From Bacteroidia bacterium (GTDB lineage Bacteria > Bacteroidota > Bacteroidia > 2-12-FULL-35-15): a stretch of DNA of 64,000 bases. Location: the NCBI GenBank assembly GCA_020051175.1, contig JAGVJJ010000044.1, positions 124,001 to 188,000 on the forward strand, read 5' to 3'. The position numbers and the translations under genes were made by a program. The stretch's first letter is position 1. Each line of letters begins with the position of its first letter. Below, piece by piece: positions 34,963 through 42,590 of this stretch. The notes beneath the pieces were generated by a model. It did no database searches and was not told the DNA's origin. It saw only the letters and a list, made by a program, of their open reading frames with translations.

Positions 34963-36366
34963 ATGGAAAAATTTGATGTTACTGTAATAGGATCAGGGCC
35001 CGGAGGCTATGTGGCTGCTATACGTTGTGCGCAGCTAGGAATGAAAACTGCTCTTATAGAAAAATACAATACACTGGGTGGAACCTGTCTGAATGTGGGA
35101 TGTATTCCTTCAAAAGCATTGCTCGACTCTTCTGAGCATTATTACAATGCTTCACATACATTCACTGAACACGGTATTGAACTGAAAGACCTGAAGGTTA
35201 ACCTTAAGCAGATGATCAAACGTAAGGGTGACGTGGTGAAGCAAACGTGTGATGGGATTAATTTTCTGATGAAGAAAAATAAAATAACAGTATTCAATGG
35301 ACATGGTTCTTTTATCAATAAAAATACAATCGAAGTAGCATCTGGTGATGGTAAAAAGGTTCAGATAGTAAGTACTAAAACTATTATTGCAACCGGTTCA
35401 AAGCCGTCATCACTTCCGGGAATTACGATTGATAAAAAAAGAATTATCACATCTACCGAAGCGCTGGAACTTACAGAAATTCCTAAGCACATGATAGTGA
35501 TTGGCGGAGGTGTTATAGGGCTTGAATTAGGCTCTGTGTATGCCCGCCTGGGTGCTAAAGTGTCTGTGGTAGAGTTTACGGGTGGAATCATTAGTACCAT
35601 GGATGGCGCGTTGGGCAAGGAATTACAAAAAAGCCTGAAAAAACTGGGCTTTGAATTCTATTTCAACCATAAAGTAACTGGTGTTTCTGCTAAAGGTAAA
35701 GAAGTGACTGTAACGGCCGATAATGCCAAGGGTGAAAAGATAGAGCTTAAAGGCGATTATTGTCTGGTTTCTGTTGGTCGCAGGCCATATACAGATAATC
35801 TTGGATTGGATAAAGCGGGAGTGAAATTGGATAACCGCGGTAAAATTGAAACGGATGGTCACCTTCAAACCAATGTTGCCGGTATATATGCAATTGGCGA
35901 TGTTATCAAAGGTGCTATGCTTGCACATAAGGCAGAAGAGGAGGGTGTGTTTGTTGCTGAAACACTGGCCGGACAAAAACCGCACATAAATTACAACCTT
36001 ATCCCTGGTGTTGTTTATACATGGCCTGAAGTAGCTGCTGTAGGATTTACAGAAGAACAGCTGAAGGAGCAGGGAAGAAAATACAAAGCCGGGAATTTTC
36101 CATTTAAAGCGAGCGGAAGAGCCCGCGCTTCAATGGATACAGATGGTTTTGTAAAAGTGCTTGCTGATGAGGCAACAGACGAAATTTTAGGTGTACACAT
36201 GATCGGGCCCCGTGTTGCCGATATGATTGCCGAAGCCGTAGTTGCCATGGAGTACCGTGCAAGCGCTGAAGACATCGCCCGTATGAGTCACGCGCATCCA
36301 ACATATACTGAGTCTTTTAAAGAGGCTTGCCTGGATGCAACTGGTAAAAGGGCATTGCATATATAA
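34963..36366 (+). CDS. lpdA: Dihydrolipoyl dehydrogenase
   Basis: A 467-residue flavoprotein disulfide reductase. The FAD motif TVIGSGPGGYVAAIRCAQLG is at the N-terminus, the redox disulfide is Cys42 and Cys47 in GGTCLNVGCIPSKAL, the NAD motif is MIVIGGGVIGLELGSVYARLG, and the C-terminal active-site segment is MSHAHPTYTESFKEA with its His and Glu. It regenerates lipoamide for 2-oxoacid dehydrogenase complexes and the glycine cleavage system. No E1 or E2 genes are adjacent, so it may be the shared E3. It is monocistronic in appearance, and palindromic repeats begin 18 bp after its stop. Confidence 0.95.
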   Translation: MEKFDVTVIGSGPGGYVAAIRCAQLGMKTALIEKYNTLGGTCLNVGCIPSKALLDSSEHYYNASHTFTEHGIELKDLKVNLKQMIKRKGDVVKQTCDGINFLMKKNKITVFNGHGSFINKNTIEVASGDGKKVQIVSTKTIIATGSKPSSLPGITIDKKRIITSTEALELTEIPKHMIVIGGGVIGLELGSVYARLGAKVSVVEFTGGIISTMDGALGKELQKSLKKLGFEFYFNHKVTGVSAKGKEVTVTADNAKGEKIELKGDYCLVSVGRRPYTDNLGLDKAGVKLDNRGKIETDGHLQTNVAGIYAIGDVIKGAMLAHKAEEEGVFVAETLAGQKPHINYNLIPGVVYTWPEVAAVGFTEEQLKEQGRKYKAGNFPFKASGRARASMDTDGFVKVLADEATDEILGVHMIGPRVADMIAEAVVAMEYRASAEDIARMSHAHPTYTESFKEACLDATGKRALHI

Positions 36367-36383
36367 GTGGAGACATATTTGTA

Positions 36384-36416
36384 CGCTGTCAGTCTGAGCC
36401 TGTCGAAGACCTTGCG
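36384..36416. repeat. Palindromic-repeat family A, copy 1
   Basis: The core 36388-36410 begins GTCAGTCTGAGCC and ends TGTCGAAGAC, followed by CTTGCG. The identical core occurs at 36573-36595 and, inverted, at 36942-36964. Confidence 0.8.
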
Positions 36417-36476
36417 GTGGCTTTCGAAATTTAATGGATAAGATTAATAGCTATGAAAATGCATAGTAAAAATCGG

Positions 36477-36510
36477 GCGCTGTCCGTCTGAACTTGTCGA
36501 TGACCTTGTG
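36477..36510. repeat. Palindromic-repeat family A, copy 2 (diverged)
   Basis: Same layout as copy 1 with several substitutions (GTCCGTCTGAACTTGTCGAT), followed by GACCTTGTG. It lies in the same orientation as copies 1 and 3. Confidence 0.7.
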
Positions 36511-36567
36511 TGGACTTGCGTAACAATGTGAATAAATAGAAATAAAATATTCAGTAGAAAAAGAACC

Positions 36568-36620
36568 GTGCGCTGTCAGTCTGAGCCTGTCGAAGACCTT
36601 GCGAAGACCTTGCGAAGGGA
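36568..36620. repeat. Palindromic-repeat family A, copy 3, left boundary of the GIY-YIG unit
   Basis: An exact core copy, preceded by GTGCGCT and followed by a short tandem duplication (CGAAGACCTTG twice). It is in direct orientation to copy 1 and inverted relative to copy 4 at the other end of the GIY-YIG gene. Confidence 0.8.
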
Positions 36621-36642
36621 TTAAGAAACAGATTATATTTAA

Positions 36643-36963
36643 ATGAAATCAATGTATGTATATATACTTAAGTGTAATGACAATACATACTACGTTGGTG
36701 TAACAAATAATCTCGAAAGAAGAATACAAGAACACTAGCAGGAGGTAGATAGAAACTCTTATACATACCTGCGAAGACCTGTAAATGTTGTCTTCTATGA
36801 AATGTTTAACAATCCTTCTGATGCAATAGCTTTTGAAAAGAAGATAAAAGGTTGGAATAAAAAGAAAAAAGAAGCGCTTATAAATGGGGATTATCAATTA
36901 TTACCCGAATTGTCAATGAATACCCTAAAACGCCACGCACAGTCTTCGACAGGCTCAGACTGA
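36643..36963 (+). pseudogene. GIY-YIG nuclease pseudogene (internal TAG)
   Basis: Translated from ATG 36643, the frame reads MKSMYVYILKCNDNTYYVGV, the paired tyrosine motifs of small GIY-YIG nucleases, then NNLERRIQEH before TAG at 36736-36738. The same frame continues for 74 codons with family features: SYTYLRRPVNVVFYEMF, the metal-binding Glu in DAIAFEKKIKGW, and KKKEALINGDYQLLPEL. It ends at TGA 36961. The intact family length (~100 residues) fits 106 codons with a single nonsense change. The last codons (AQSSTGSD) are encoded by the inverted palindromic repeat. The product may be dead, or the base may be a sequencing error. Confidence 0.8.
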
Positions 36964-36974
36964 CAACGCACGAT
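36936..36974. repeat. Palindromic-repeat family A, copy 4 (inverted), right boundary of the GIY-YIG unit
   Basis: Bases 36942-36964 are the exact reverse complement of the copy 1 and copy 3 core, flanked by GCAC and AACGCAC, which match inverted GTGCG of the other copies. It includes the stop codon of the GIY-YIG frame. Confidence 0.8.
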
Positions 36975-37006
36975 TTAAGCATGATTTGGCAAACAAAAAA
37001 TATACT

Positions 37007-38047
37007 ATGAAAACAGGCGTACTACTCATAAATCTCGGAACACCCAATAGTCCATCTACTTCCGATGTAAGAAAATACCTTACGCAATTCTTAAACGACC
37101 CGCGTGTAATCGATATTCACCCGGTAGGCAGATTTTTCCTGGTAAATGGGATTATTGTCCCCTTTCGCGCTTCCAAATCAGCAAAGCTTTACCAGCATAT
37201 CTGGACCAAAGAAGGATCTCCTTTGCTTACAAATAGTATAAAACAAAAAGAGTTACTGCAAAAGGCATTGGGGAACTCCTACGTTGTTGAGCTTGGTATG
37301 CGTTATCAGAATCCAAGCATCGAATCAGCCCTGAATAAACTTCGTGAAGCCCGTGTAGAGCAAATCATAATCATTCCCCTCTACCCTCAATACGCTTCGT
37401 CCAGCACAGGCTCATCTGTTGATGAAGCGCTGCGCTGCATTCAAAAGTGGGAGGTAACCCCTACAGTTAAAATAATTTCTAAATTCTACGATGATCCTCA
37501 TTTTATCGATGCCTGCGTTGCAGTAGCACAGAAATACAATTTTTCAGAATACGACTACTTTATTTTCAGCTATCACGGTTTGCCGGAGCGTCATATTATG
37601 AAAGGTTCTGCACATTATGGTGGAAATACTTGCAAGCTGGGTCGCTGCTGCGAATCAATAACAAAAAACAATCAGTACTGCTACCGTGCCAATTGCTTTG
37701 AAACCACACGCCAGCTTGTAAAACGGCTGAACATTCCGGAAGGGAAATATGAGACTACCTTTCAGTCGAGGTTGAATGACAAGTGGATAAAGCCATACAG
37801 CGATAAGGTGGTGGAGCAAAAGGCCAAAGAAGGAATTAAAAGAATGTTGATATTCTCACCTGCATTCACAGCCGATTGCCTTGAAACCATATATGAGATA
37901 GGAACTGAATACGATGAAATATTTAAGGAGCATGGCGGAGATAAAGTAACACTCGTTGAAAGCCTGAACGACCATCCTAAATGGATAGAAGCATTGAAAA
38001 ATATGGTGCTTGCTAATGTGGGTGTGCTGGAACAAAAGAAGCTGTAA
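37007..38047 (+). CDS. hemH: Ferrochelatase
   Basis: I chose ATG 37007 (MKTGVLLINLGTPNSP), the family start, over the in-frame TTG 36986, which lies almost on the repeat. The 346-residue enzyme inserts iron into the porphyrin ring in the last step of haem (or coproporphyrin-dependent haem) synthesis. The catalytic His190 is in FSYHGLPERH and Glu293 in FTADCLETIYEIG. The Cys-rich TCKLGRCCESITKNNQYCYR is typical of Bacteroidota enzymes. Its promoter region is the palindromic-repeat unit, so an insertion may have altered its control. hemD lies at 58303. Confidence 0.94.
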   Translation: MKTGVLLINLGTPNSPSTSDVRKYLTQFLNDPRVIDIHPVGRFFLVNGIIVPFRASKSAKLYQHIWTKEGSPLLTNSIKQKELLQKALGNSYVVELGMRYQNPSIESALNKLREARVEQIIIIPLYPQYASSSTGSSVDEALRCIQKWEVTPTVKIISKFYDDPHFIDACVAVAQKYNFSEYDYFIFSYHGLPERHIMKGSAHYGGNTCKLGRCCESITKNNQYCYRANCFETTRQLVKRLNIPEGKYETTFQSRLNDKWIKPYSDKVVEQKAKEGIKRMLIFSPAFTADCLETIYEIGTEYDEIFKEHGGDKVTLVESLNDHPKWIEALKNMVLANVGVLEQKKL

Positions 38048-38143
38048 TTACAATAACTTCAGATTGTCATTATCTGTTTCAAGGTCATTCCGACCGTAGT
38101 GGAGTAACCTTTTGAATCAGTTTACTTGGCATTTATTAGATTC

Positions 38144-38168
38144 GCCTCTCATAACAATAAGGAGAGGC
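38144..38168. terminator. Possible hairpin terminator between hemH and the peroxidase gene
   Basis: GCCTCTC (38144-38150) pairs with GAGAGGC (38162-38168) over an 11-base loop, between two convergent genes. The T-run is poor on both sides. Confidence 0.3.
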
Positions 38169-38184
38169 TTGCTGCCAGAAAACG

Positions 38185-38748
38185 TTATAATTCCTTTATA
38201 ATCTCATCGCTCAAAGGGCTTACCGCTGCTGTAAAAAAATGAAGCAATTCACCATTTTCGCTGATTAGGTATTTACAGAAGTTCCAGCTGGGAGCCGTTT
38301 TGTTCCAACCGTTTAGGTCCTTGTTAGTAAGCCATTGATACACCGGGTTCTGGTTGGGACCTACCACGTCCGATTTTGCGAACAATTGAAATGTTACACC
38401 GAAATTACGTTGGCAGAATGCCGCTATCTCCTCGTTGCTGCCTTGTTCCTGCCCCCCGAAATTGTTTGCCGGGAATCCAAGTATGGTTAATTTGTCTCCA
38501 TATTTTTCGTGTAATTCTTCGAGCTCGTTGTACTGAGGAGTAAAGCCGCATTCAGAGGCCGTGTTTACTACAAGCACTTTTTTGCCTTTATAAATTGAAA
38601 AGTCAATCTCTTTACCATCAATTGATTTCATTGTAAAATCATGAAATGTTTTTTTTGTCATAGCTTGTGAATCAGGTTTTGAAAATGCTCTTTTGGGAGT
38701 AAAAAGCATTAAGAAAAAGTACTTAACGGTTTTGTATATTTTTTTCAT
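38185..38748 (-). CDS. Glutathione peroxidase-family thiol peroxidase
   Basis: A 187-residue protein with the GPx catalytic set: Cys67 in NTASECGFTPQY, Gln100 in PANNFGGQEQG and Trp155 in PSWNFCKYLI. It uses Cys rather than selenocysteine. The first ~28 residues (KKIYKTVKYFFLMLF) form a hydrophobic, possibly membrane-anchoring extension; a second Met at about residue 30 (MTKKTFHDFTMKS) would give the usual ~158-residue length. Bacterial members usually reduce peroxides with thioredoxin. It is convergent with hemH and shows no operon partner. Confidence 0.9.
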   Translation of the reverse strand: MKKIYKTVKYFFLMLFTPKRAFSKPDSQAMTKKTFHDFTMKSIDGKEIDFSIYKGKKVLVVNTASECGFTPQYNELEELHEKYGDKLTILGFPANNFGGQEQGSNEEIAAFCQRNFGVTFQLFAKSDVVGPNQNPVYQWLTNKDLNGWNKTAPSWNFCKYLISENGELLHFFTAAVSPLSDEIIKEL

Positions 38749-38798
38749 ATAGTATAGTGTATCAGAATAATATGCGCAATATTTGTGTTTGTATATTG

Positions 38799-38833
38799 CC
38801 CCCCTCTCCTGCGGAGAGGGGATGGGGGAGAGG
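38799..38833. repeat. GC-rich hairpin repeat next to the helicase stop codon
   Basis: A CCCTCTCC/GGAGAGGG palindrome followed by GATGGGGGAGAGG, ending just before the helicase stop (38835). It shares its layout with the element at 26001-26033. On the minus strand it would form a hairpin right after the stop. Confidence 0.7.
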
Positions 38834-38834
38834 T

Positions 38835-41336
38835 TTACCCAACAATCTTCAGCTTTGCAAACTTTATTAATAATTGCTTTTGTCCTACACCTTCAAAAAA
38901 TACCGTGGCCTTATTATTTGGAAAGGCACCTTCCATTGTTATCACTTTGCCCGTGCCAAACCTGTCGTGCTCTACAAGCATACCTACCTGGAGCTCACGT
39001 AAGCTTTCAGTGTCAAAATCAGAAGTGGATTTTGTAGCTGTATTAGCTTTTACAAGCTTTTTACCCATTACTGGCCGTTGCTCATAGGTTACCTTTGGTT
39101 TGGCTGTGACCAGCTTGGGGCGTGATGTATAAGCATCTTCATCGACACCACCTCCAAACATCCGGCTGTTTTCAACAGGCATCTCCAGGAATTGTGTGTC
39201 CACTTCTTCAATAAACCTGCTTGGTTCGCAATGGATGAGGTTGCCCCAGCGGTAGCGGGTTGTGGCATAGGAGAGGGTCACTCTTTTTTCAGCGCGTGTC
39301 ACAGCTACATAAAATAACCTTCTTTCCTCTTCCAGGTCCGCCCTGTCTGTTAGCGACATCTGTGATGGAAACAGGTTCTCTTCAAGCCCTACAATATATA
39401 CATAAGGAAATTCAAGCCCTTTGGCTGCATGTATGGTCATTAAGGAAACTTTATTTTTATCTTCTTCTGTTTCCGTTTTTTTGTCGGCATCTGTCATCAA
39501 TGCAATGTCCTGCATAAATAAGTTCAGGGGCTTCCCTCCTGTAAGAACGGCTGCTTCATCTTCAGAAGGTTTTTCCTGTTCAGCTTCTTCATCCTGGAAC
39601 AGCAGTCCGTTACCGAAAGAAACCTCGTTGGGCTTATCGGCAGGTATGACTTCACTTTCAATGCCTAAAGGAGGTTCGGAAGTATCGGCAATGTTTTCCA
39701 TATTACCACTCAGCTCAGCTCCAATATCATTAAATTCTATAGTGGTGTCTTCCGTAAATTCTTTGATACCATTCAGCAACTCCTGTATGTTCTCATGTCT
39801 TGCAACACCTTCAGGCGTTTTATCTGCATATAAATCGCGCAGTATACCGCAATGTACCGCAATGTGGTGACCAAGGTCGTATGCATTGTGCGTTTTTAAC
39901 ATGGCCGAGAAGCTTTTTATCATCATCATAAACTCCTCAACCTTGGCTTTTGCACCTGAATTTAAGCCGATGTCAAACTCGTGGATGTTCTCAATTACTT
40001 TCCACAGGCTAATGTTATGGTCATTGGATGCTACAACAATCCGATCGATCGTAGTGTCACCAATTCCACGCGCAGGGTAGTTGATGACACGTTTCAGCGA
40101 CTCTTCATCGTTGTTGTTGATAGTAAGGCGGAAATAAGCAAGCAAGTCTTTTACTTCTTTACGCTGGTAGAAGGAAAGGCCTCCGTAAATGCGGTAAGCA
40201 ATGTTCTGTCTGCGTAAGGCTTCCTCAATAGCGCGCGACTGGGCATTGGTACGGTACAATATTGCAAAATCACGGTTGTGCGCGCGCTCATTCATCTTGG
40301 TTTCAAAAATGGAACTGGCCACAAAACTACCTTCGAGGTTGTCTGATTCTGTTCTTACAACCTTAATCAATTCACCTTGGTCATTGTCCGTAAACACATT
40401 TTTTTTGAGCTGCTCTTTATTTTTTGATATCACGGTATTAGCAGCACCAACAATGGTTTTAGTTGAGCGGTAATTTTGCTCAAGCTTAAAAATATTGAGT
40501 TCAGGATAATCTTTTTCAAAGTTTAAAATGTTCTGGATATTCGCACCACGAAATGCATAGATACTTTGCGCATCATCACCAACCACGCATATATTGCGGT
40601 ATGCGGCAGCAAGCTGCTTTATAATTACATATTGCGAAAAGTTCGTGTCCTGGTACTCATCCACCATAATGTACTTGAATTTGTGCTGGTATTTGTGCAG
40701 GGCTGCCGGATGATCGCGCAATAAAATATTAGTGTTAAACAATAAATCATCAAAGTCCATTGCCCCGGCTTTAAAGCAGCGTTGGGCATAGGTCTGGTAG
40801 ATAAGGCCCATTTTGGGCTTTGCTGCCTGCCGGTCCTCTTCCTCTATCTGCCTGTTGTTTACATACGCCTGGGCCGATATTAAATTGTTTTTAGCCGCTG
40901 ATATGCGCGACAGCACCATGCCTGGCTTGTATATCTTGTCATCCAGGCCTTGTTCTTTTAAAATCGTTTTTATAAGGCTTTTGGCATCATCAGTATCATA
41001 AATGGTAAAGTTACTCGGGTAGCCCAGCTTTTCCGCCTCGCTGCGCAGTATGCGTGCAAATACCGAATGGAAGGTACCCATCCAGATGTTTTTTGATTCG
41101 CTGGTACCAACTACTTTAGCAATACGCTCCTTCATTTCGCGTGCCGCTTTATTGGTGAAAGTTAGGGCAAGTATGTTAAAAGGATCAACTCCCTTTTTTA
41201 TTAGATGGGTAATACGATAAGTAAGTACGCGTGTTTTTCCTGAACCCGCACCTGCAATAATCATTACAGGTCCTTCCGTACATTCAACGGCACCTCGCTG
41301 CACCGGATTCAATTCATCTAAATAACTTTTCGACAT
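38835..41336 (-). CDS. UvrD/PcrA-type superfamily 1 DNA helicase
   Basis: An 833-residue 3'-5' helicase. Walker A is GAGSGKT (residues 29-35), motif Ia LTFTNKAAREMKERI, motif II VDEYQDTN (225-232), motif III GDDAQSIYAFRGA, motif IV LEQNYRST, and motifs V-VI are LMTIHAAKGLEFPYVYIVG and RLFYVAVTRAEKRVTLSYA. The C-terminal VEHDRFGTGKVITMEG is the Tudor-like tail of PcrA. It unwinds DNA in repair and replication conflict resolution. An acidic, low-complexity insertion of ~60 residues (LLFQDEEAEQEKPSEDEAA) lies before motif V. It is monocistronic with a TAnnTTTG element upstream. Confidence 0.92.
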   Translation of the reverse strand: MSKSYLDELNPVQRGAVECTEGPVMIIAGAGSGKTRVLTYRITHLIKKGVDPFNILALTFTNKAAREMKERIAKVVGTSESKNIWMGTFHSVFARILRSEAEKLGYPSNFTIYDTDDAKSLIKTILKEQGLDDKIYKPGMVLSRISAAKNNLISAQAYVNNRQIEEEDRQAAKPKMGLIYQTYAQRCFKAGAMDFDDLLFNTNILLRDHPAALHKYQHKFKYIMVDEYQDTNFSQYVIIKQLAAAYRNICVVGDDAQSIYAFRGANIQNILNFEKDYPELNIFKLEQNYRSTKTIVGAANTVISKNKEQLKKNVFTDNDQGELIKVVRTESDNLEGSFVASSIFETKMNERAHNRDFAILYRTNAQSRAIEEALRRQNIAYRIYGGLSFYQRKEVKDLLAYFRLTINNNDEESLKRVINYPARGIGDTTIDRIVVASNDHNISLWKVIENIHEFDIGLNSGAKAKVEEFMMMIKSFSAMLKTHNAYDLGHHIAVHCGILRDLYADKTPEGVARHENIQELLNGIKEFTEDTTIEFNDIGAELSGNMENIADTSEPPLGIESEVIPADKPNEVSFGNGLLFQDEEAEQEKPSEDEAAVLTGGKPLNLFMQDIALMTDADKKTETEEDKNKVSLMTIHAAKGLEFPYVYIVGLEENLFPSQMSLTDRADLEEERRLFYVAVTRAEKRVTLSYATTRYRWGNLIHCEPSRFIEEVDTQFLEMPVENSRMFGGGVDEDAYTSRPKLVTAKPKVTYEQRPVMGKKLVKANTATKSTSDFDTESLRELQVGMLVEHDRFGTGKVITMEGAFPNNKATVFFEGVGQKQLLIKFAKLKIVG

Positions 41337-41366
41337 GGGTAATAATGGAGTGTTTTGTTATTATCA

Positions 41367-41374
41367 CAAATTTA
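41367..41374 (-). promoter_or_regulatory. Candidate Bacteroidota -7 promoter element
   Basis: The minus strand reads TAAATTTG, 30 bases upstream of the helicase ATG at 41336. It is well placed for a short leader. No convincing -33 element. Confidence 0.45.
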
Positions 41375-41565
41375 CTTCTTTTTCAGGTGGATTGGTAAAT
41401 TGTTAATATTTTAAAATGCCCGTAATCAAAAGGCTTTATTTCGAAGGGGCCGGGGAATGCAGGCCATCCCATAATCAAATTTTTATAATTTTGAACAGGC
41501 GCTACGATTAATTTAATTACTTTTATTTCTCTATTCTGAAGGAAGAAAGGTTTAAGCAAAATAGT

Positions 41566-42360
41566 ATGTTTGATTTTCATAAAGATTTACAGCAATATTT
41601 CAATTACCAGTACAGAACCTCTGCTGAGTATTTAATCCCCTTTGTTGAGCCTTATATCAATCTGAACAGTCAGCTCCACGTGCTGGAAATTGGTTGTGCG
41701 GAAGCTGGTGTGCTAAAGGCTTTTACCGAAAGAAATCATCTGTGCATGGGAATAGAGCTGGATGAAAACCGCACTACAAATGCCATTCAGCTGATGAAGC
41801 ATGAATACGAAAGTGGACAGATTAAATTTCTTTCAAAGAACATTTACGATATTGACCTTGAGAAAGACATTGGGCATAAGTTCGATTTGATTATTCTGAA
41901 AGATGTAATCGAGCATATCCACGATCAGGACAGGTTTATGAGCATTATTGGTAATTTTCTGAAACCGGGAGGTAAAATTTTTTACAGTTTTCCGCCATGG
42001 CAGATGCCTTTTGGAGGGCACCAGCAGATTTGTTCCAATAAATTTGCTTCTTTACTGCCATATTACCATTTGCTGCCTGTTTGGCTTTATAAGCTGATGC
42101 TGAAAGCATTTGGTGAACGCAAAGGTATTATTGATGCGTTGGTTGAAATAAAAGAAACGGGCATTTCTATTGAGCGGTTTCAGAAGGTCGTGGATAAACA
42201 GGGTTTTAAAGTTGTGAAAAGGGAATTGTTTTTGTTCAACCCTATTTACAAGTATAAATTTAATCTCAAAGTAAGGACACAATTCAGCTTTATTGCCGCT
42301 ATTCCATTCTTCCGCAATTTCCTCACTACCTGTGCCTATTACCTGGTTGAGAAAAAATAA
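41566..42360 (+). CDS. Class I SAM-dependent methyltransferase
   Basis: A 264-residue methyltransferase with motif I HVLEIGCAEAGVLKAFTE, an acidic ribose-binding residue in MGIELDENRTTNAIQ, and FDLIILKDVIEHIHDQDRF followed by LKPGGKIFYSFPPWQMPFG. The C-terminal half is hydrophobic and basic (YYHLLPVWLYKLMLKAFGE), as in enzymes working on membrane-bound or large substrates. The neighbours give no hint: the helicase is divergent, and an NHL-repeat gene follows after 230 bp. The substrate is unknown. Confidence 0.82.
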   Translation: MFDFHKDLQQYFNYQYRTSAEYLIPFVEPYINLNSQLHVLEIGCAEAGVLKAFTERNHLCMGIELDENRTTNAIQLMKHEYESGQIKFLSKNIYDIDLEKDIGHKFDLIILKDVIEHIHDQDRFMSIIGNFLKPGGKIFYSFPPWQMPFGGHQQICSNKFASLLPYYHLLPVWLYKLMLKAFGERKGIIDALVEIKETGISIERFQKVVDKQGFKVVKRELFLFNPIYKYKFNLKVRTQFSFIAAIPFFRNFLTTCAYYLVEKK

Positions 42361-42590
42361 ATTGATTTTTCTGTAATAAATACCTCATGAAGTCGCTTTT
42401 GAGAGCTTAATCCCATGTTGTGCTTAGCCTTTTTAACGCTGGCAACTTGTTGAAAACAAATAATTTATCCCTCTTGCTATTTTTGTTTTTTTGTATTACC
42501 TTTAATCTATTCATTTTACAATTTCGCATTTTAATTATATAACATTTATAAAGTGCAGCGTCAGCACTATAAATATCTGACACTATCACC

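Noticed and set aside
36649-36897. An 82-codon - strand open frame over the GIY-YIG pseudogene
   Set aside because: The + strand translation shows clear GIY-YIG motifs on both sides of the stop codon, so the - strand frame is a shadow.
38060-38115. GTCATTCCGAC...GTGGAGTAACC as a further dispersed palindrome
   Set aside because: It resembles known intergenic repeat wording, but the arms pair poorly and only one copy is visible here, so support is too weak.
38783-40473. Several + strand open frames opposite the helicase gene
   Set aside because: They lie antisense to a well-conserved UvrD/PcrA gene, contain no recognisable motifs and follow its codon pattern in mirror frames.
41337-41565. Antisense open frame between the helicase and the methyltransferase
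   Set aside because: A 65-codon - strand frame at 41383-41580 shows no motif and overlaps the methyltransferase start; the gap is adequately explained as two divergent promoters.
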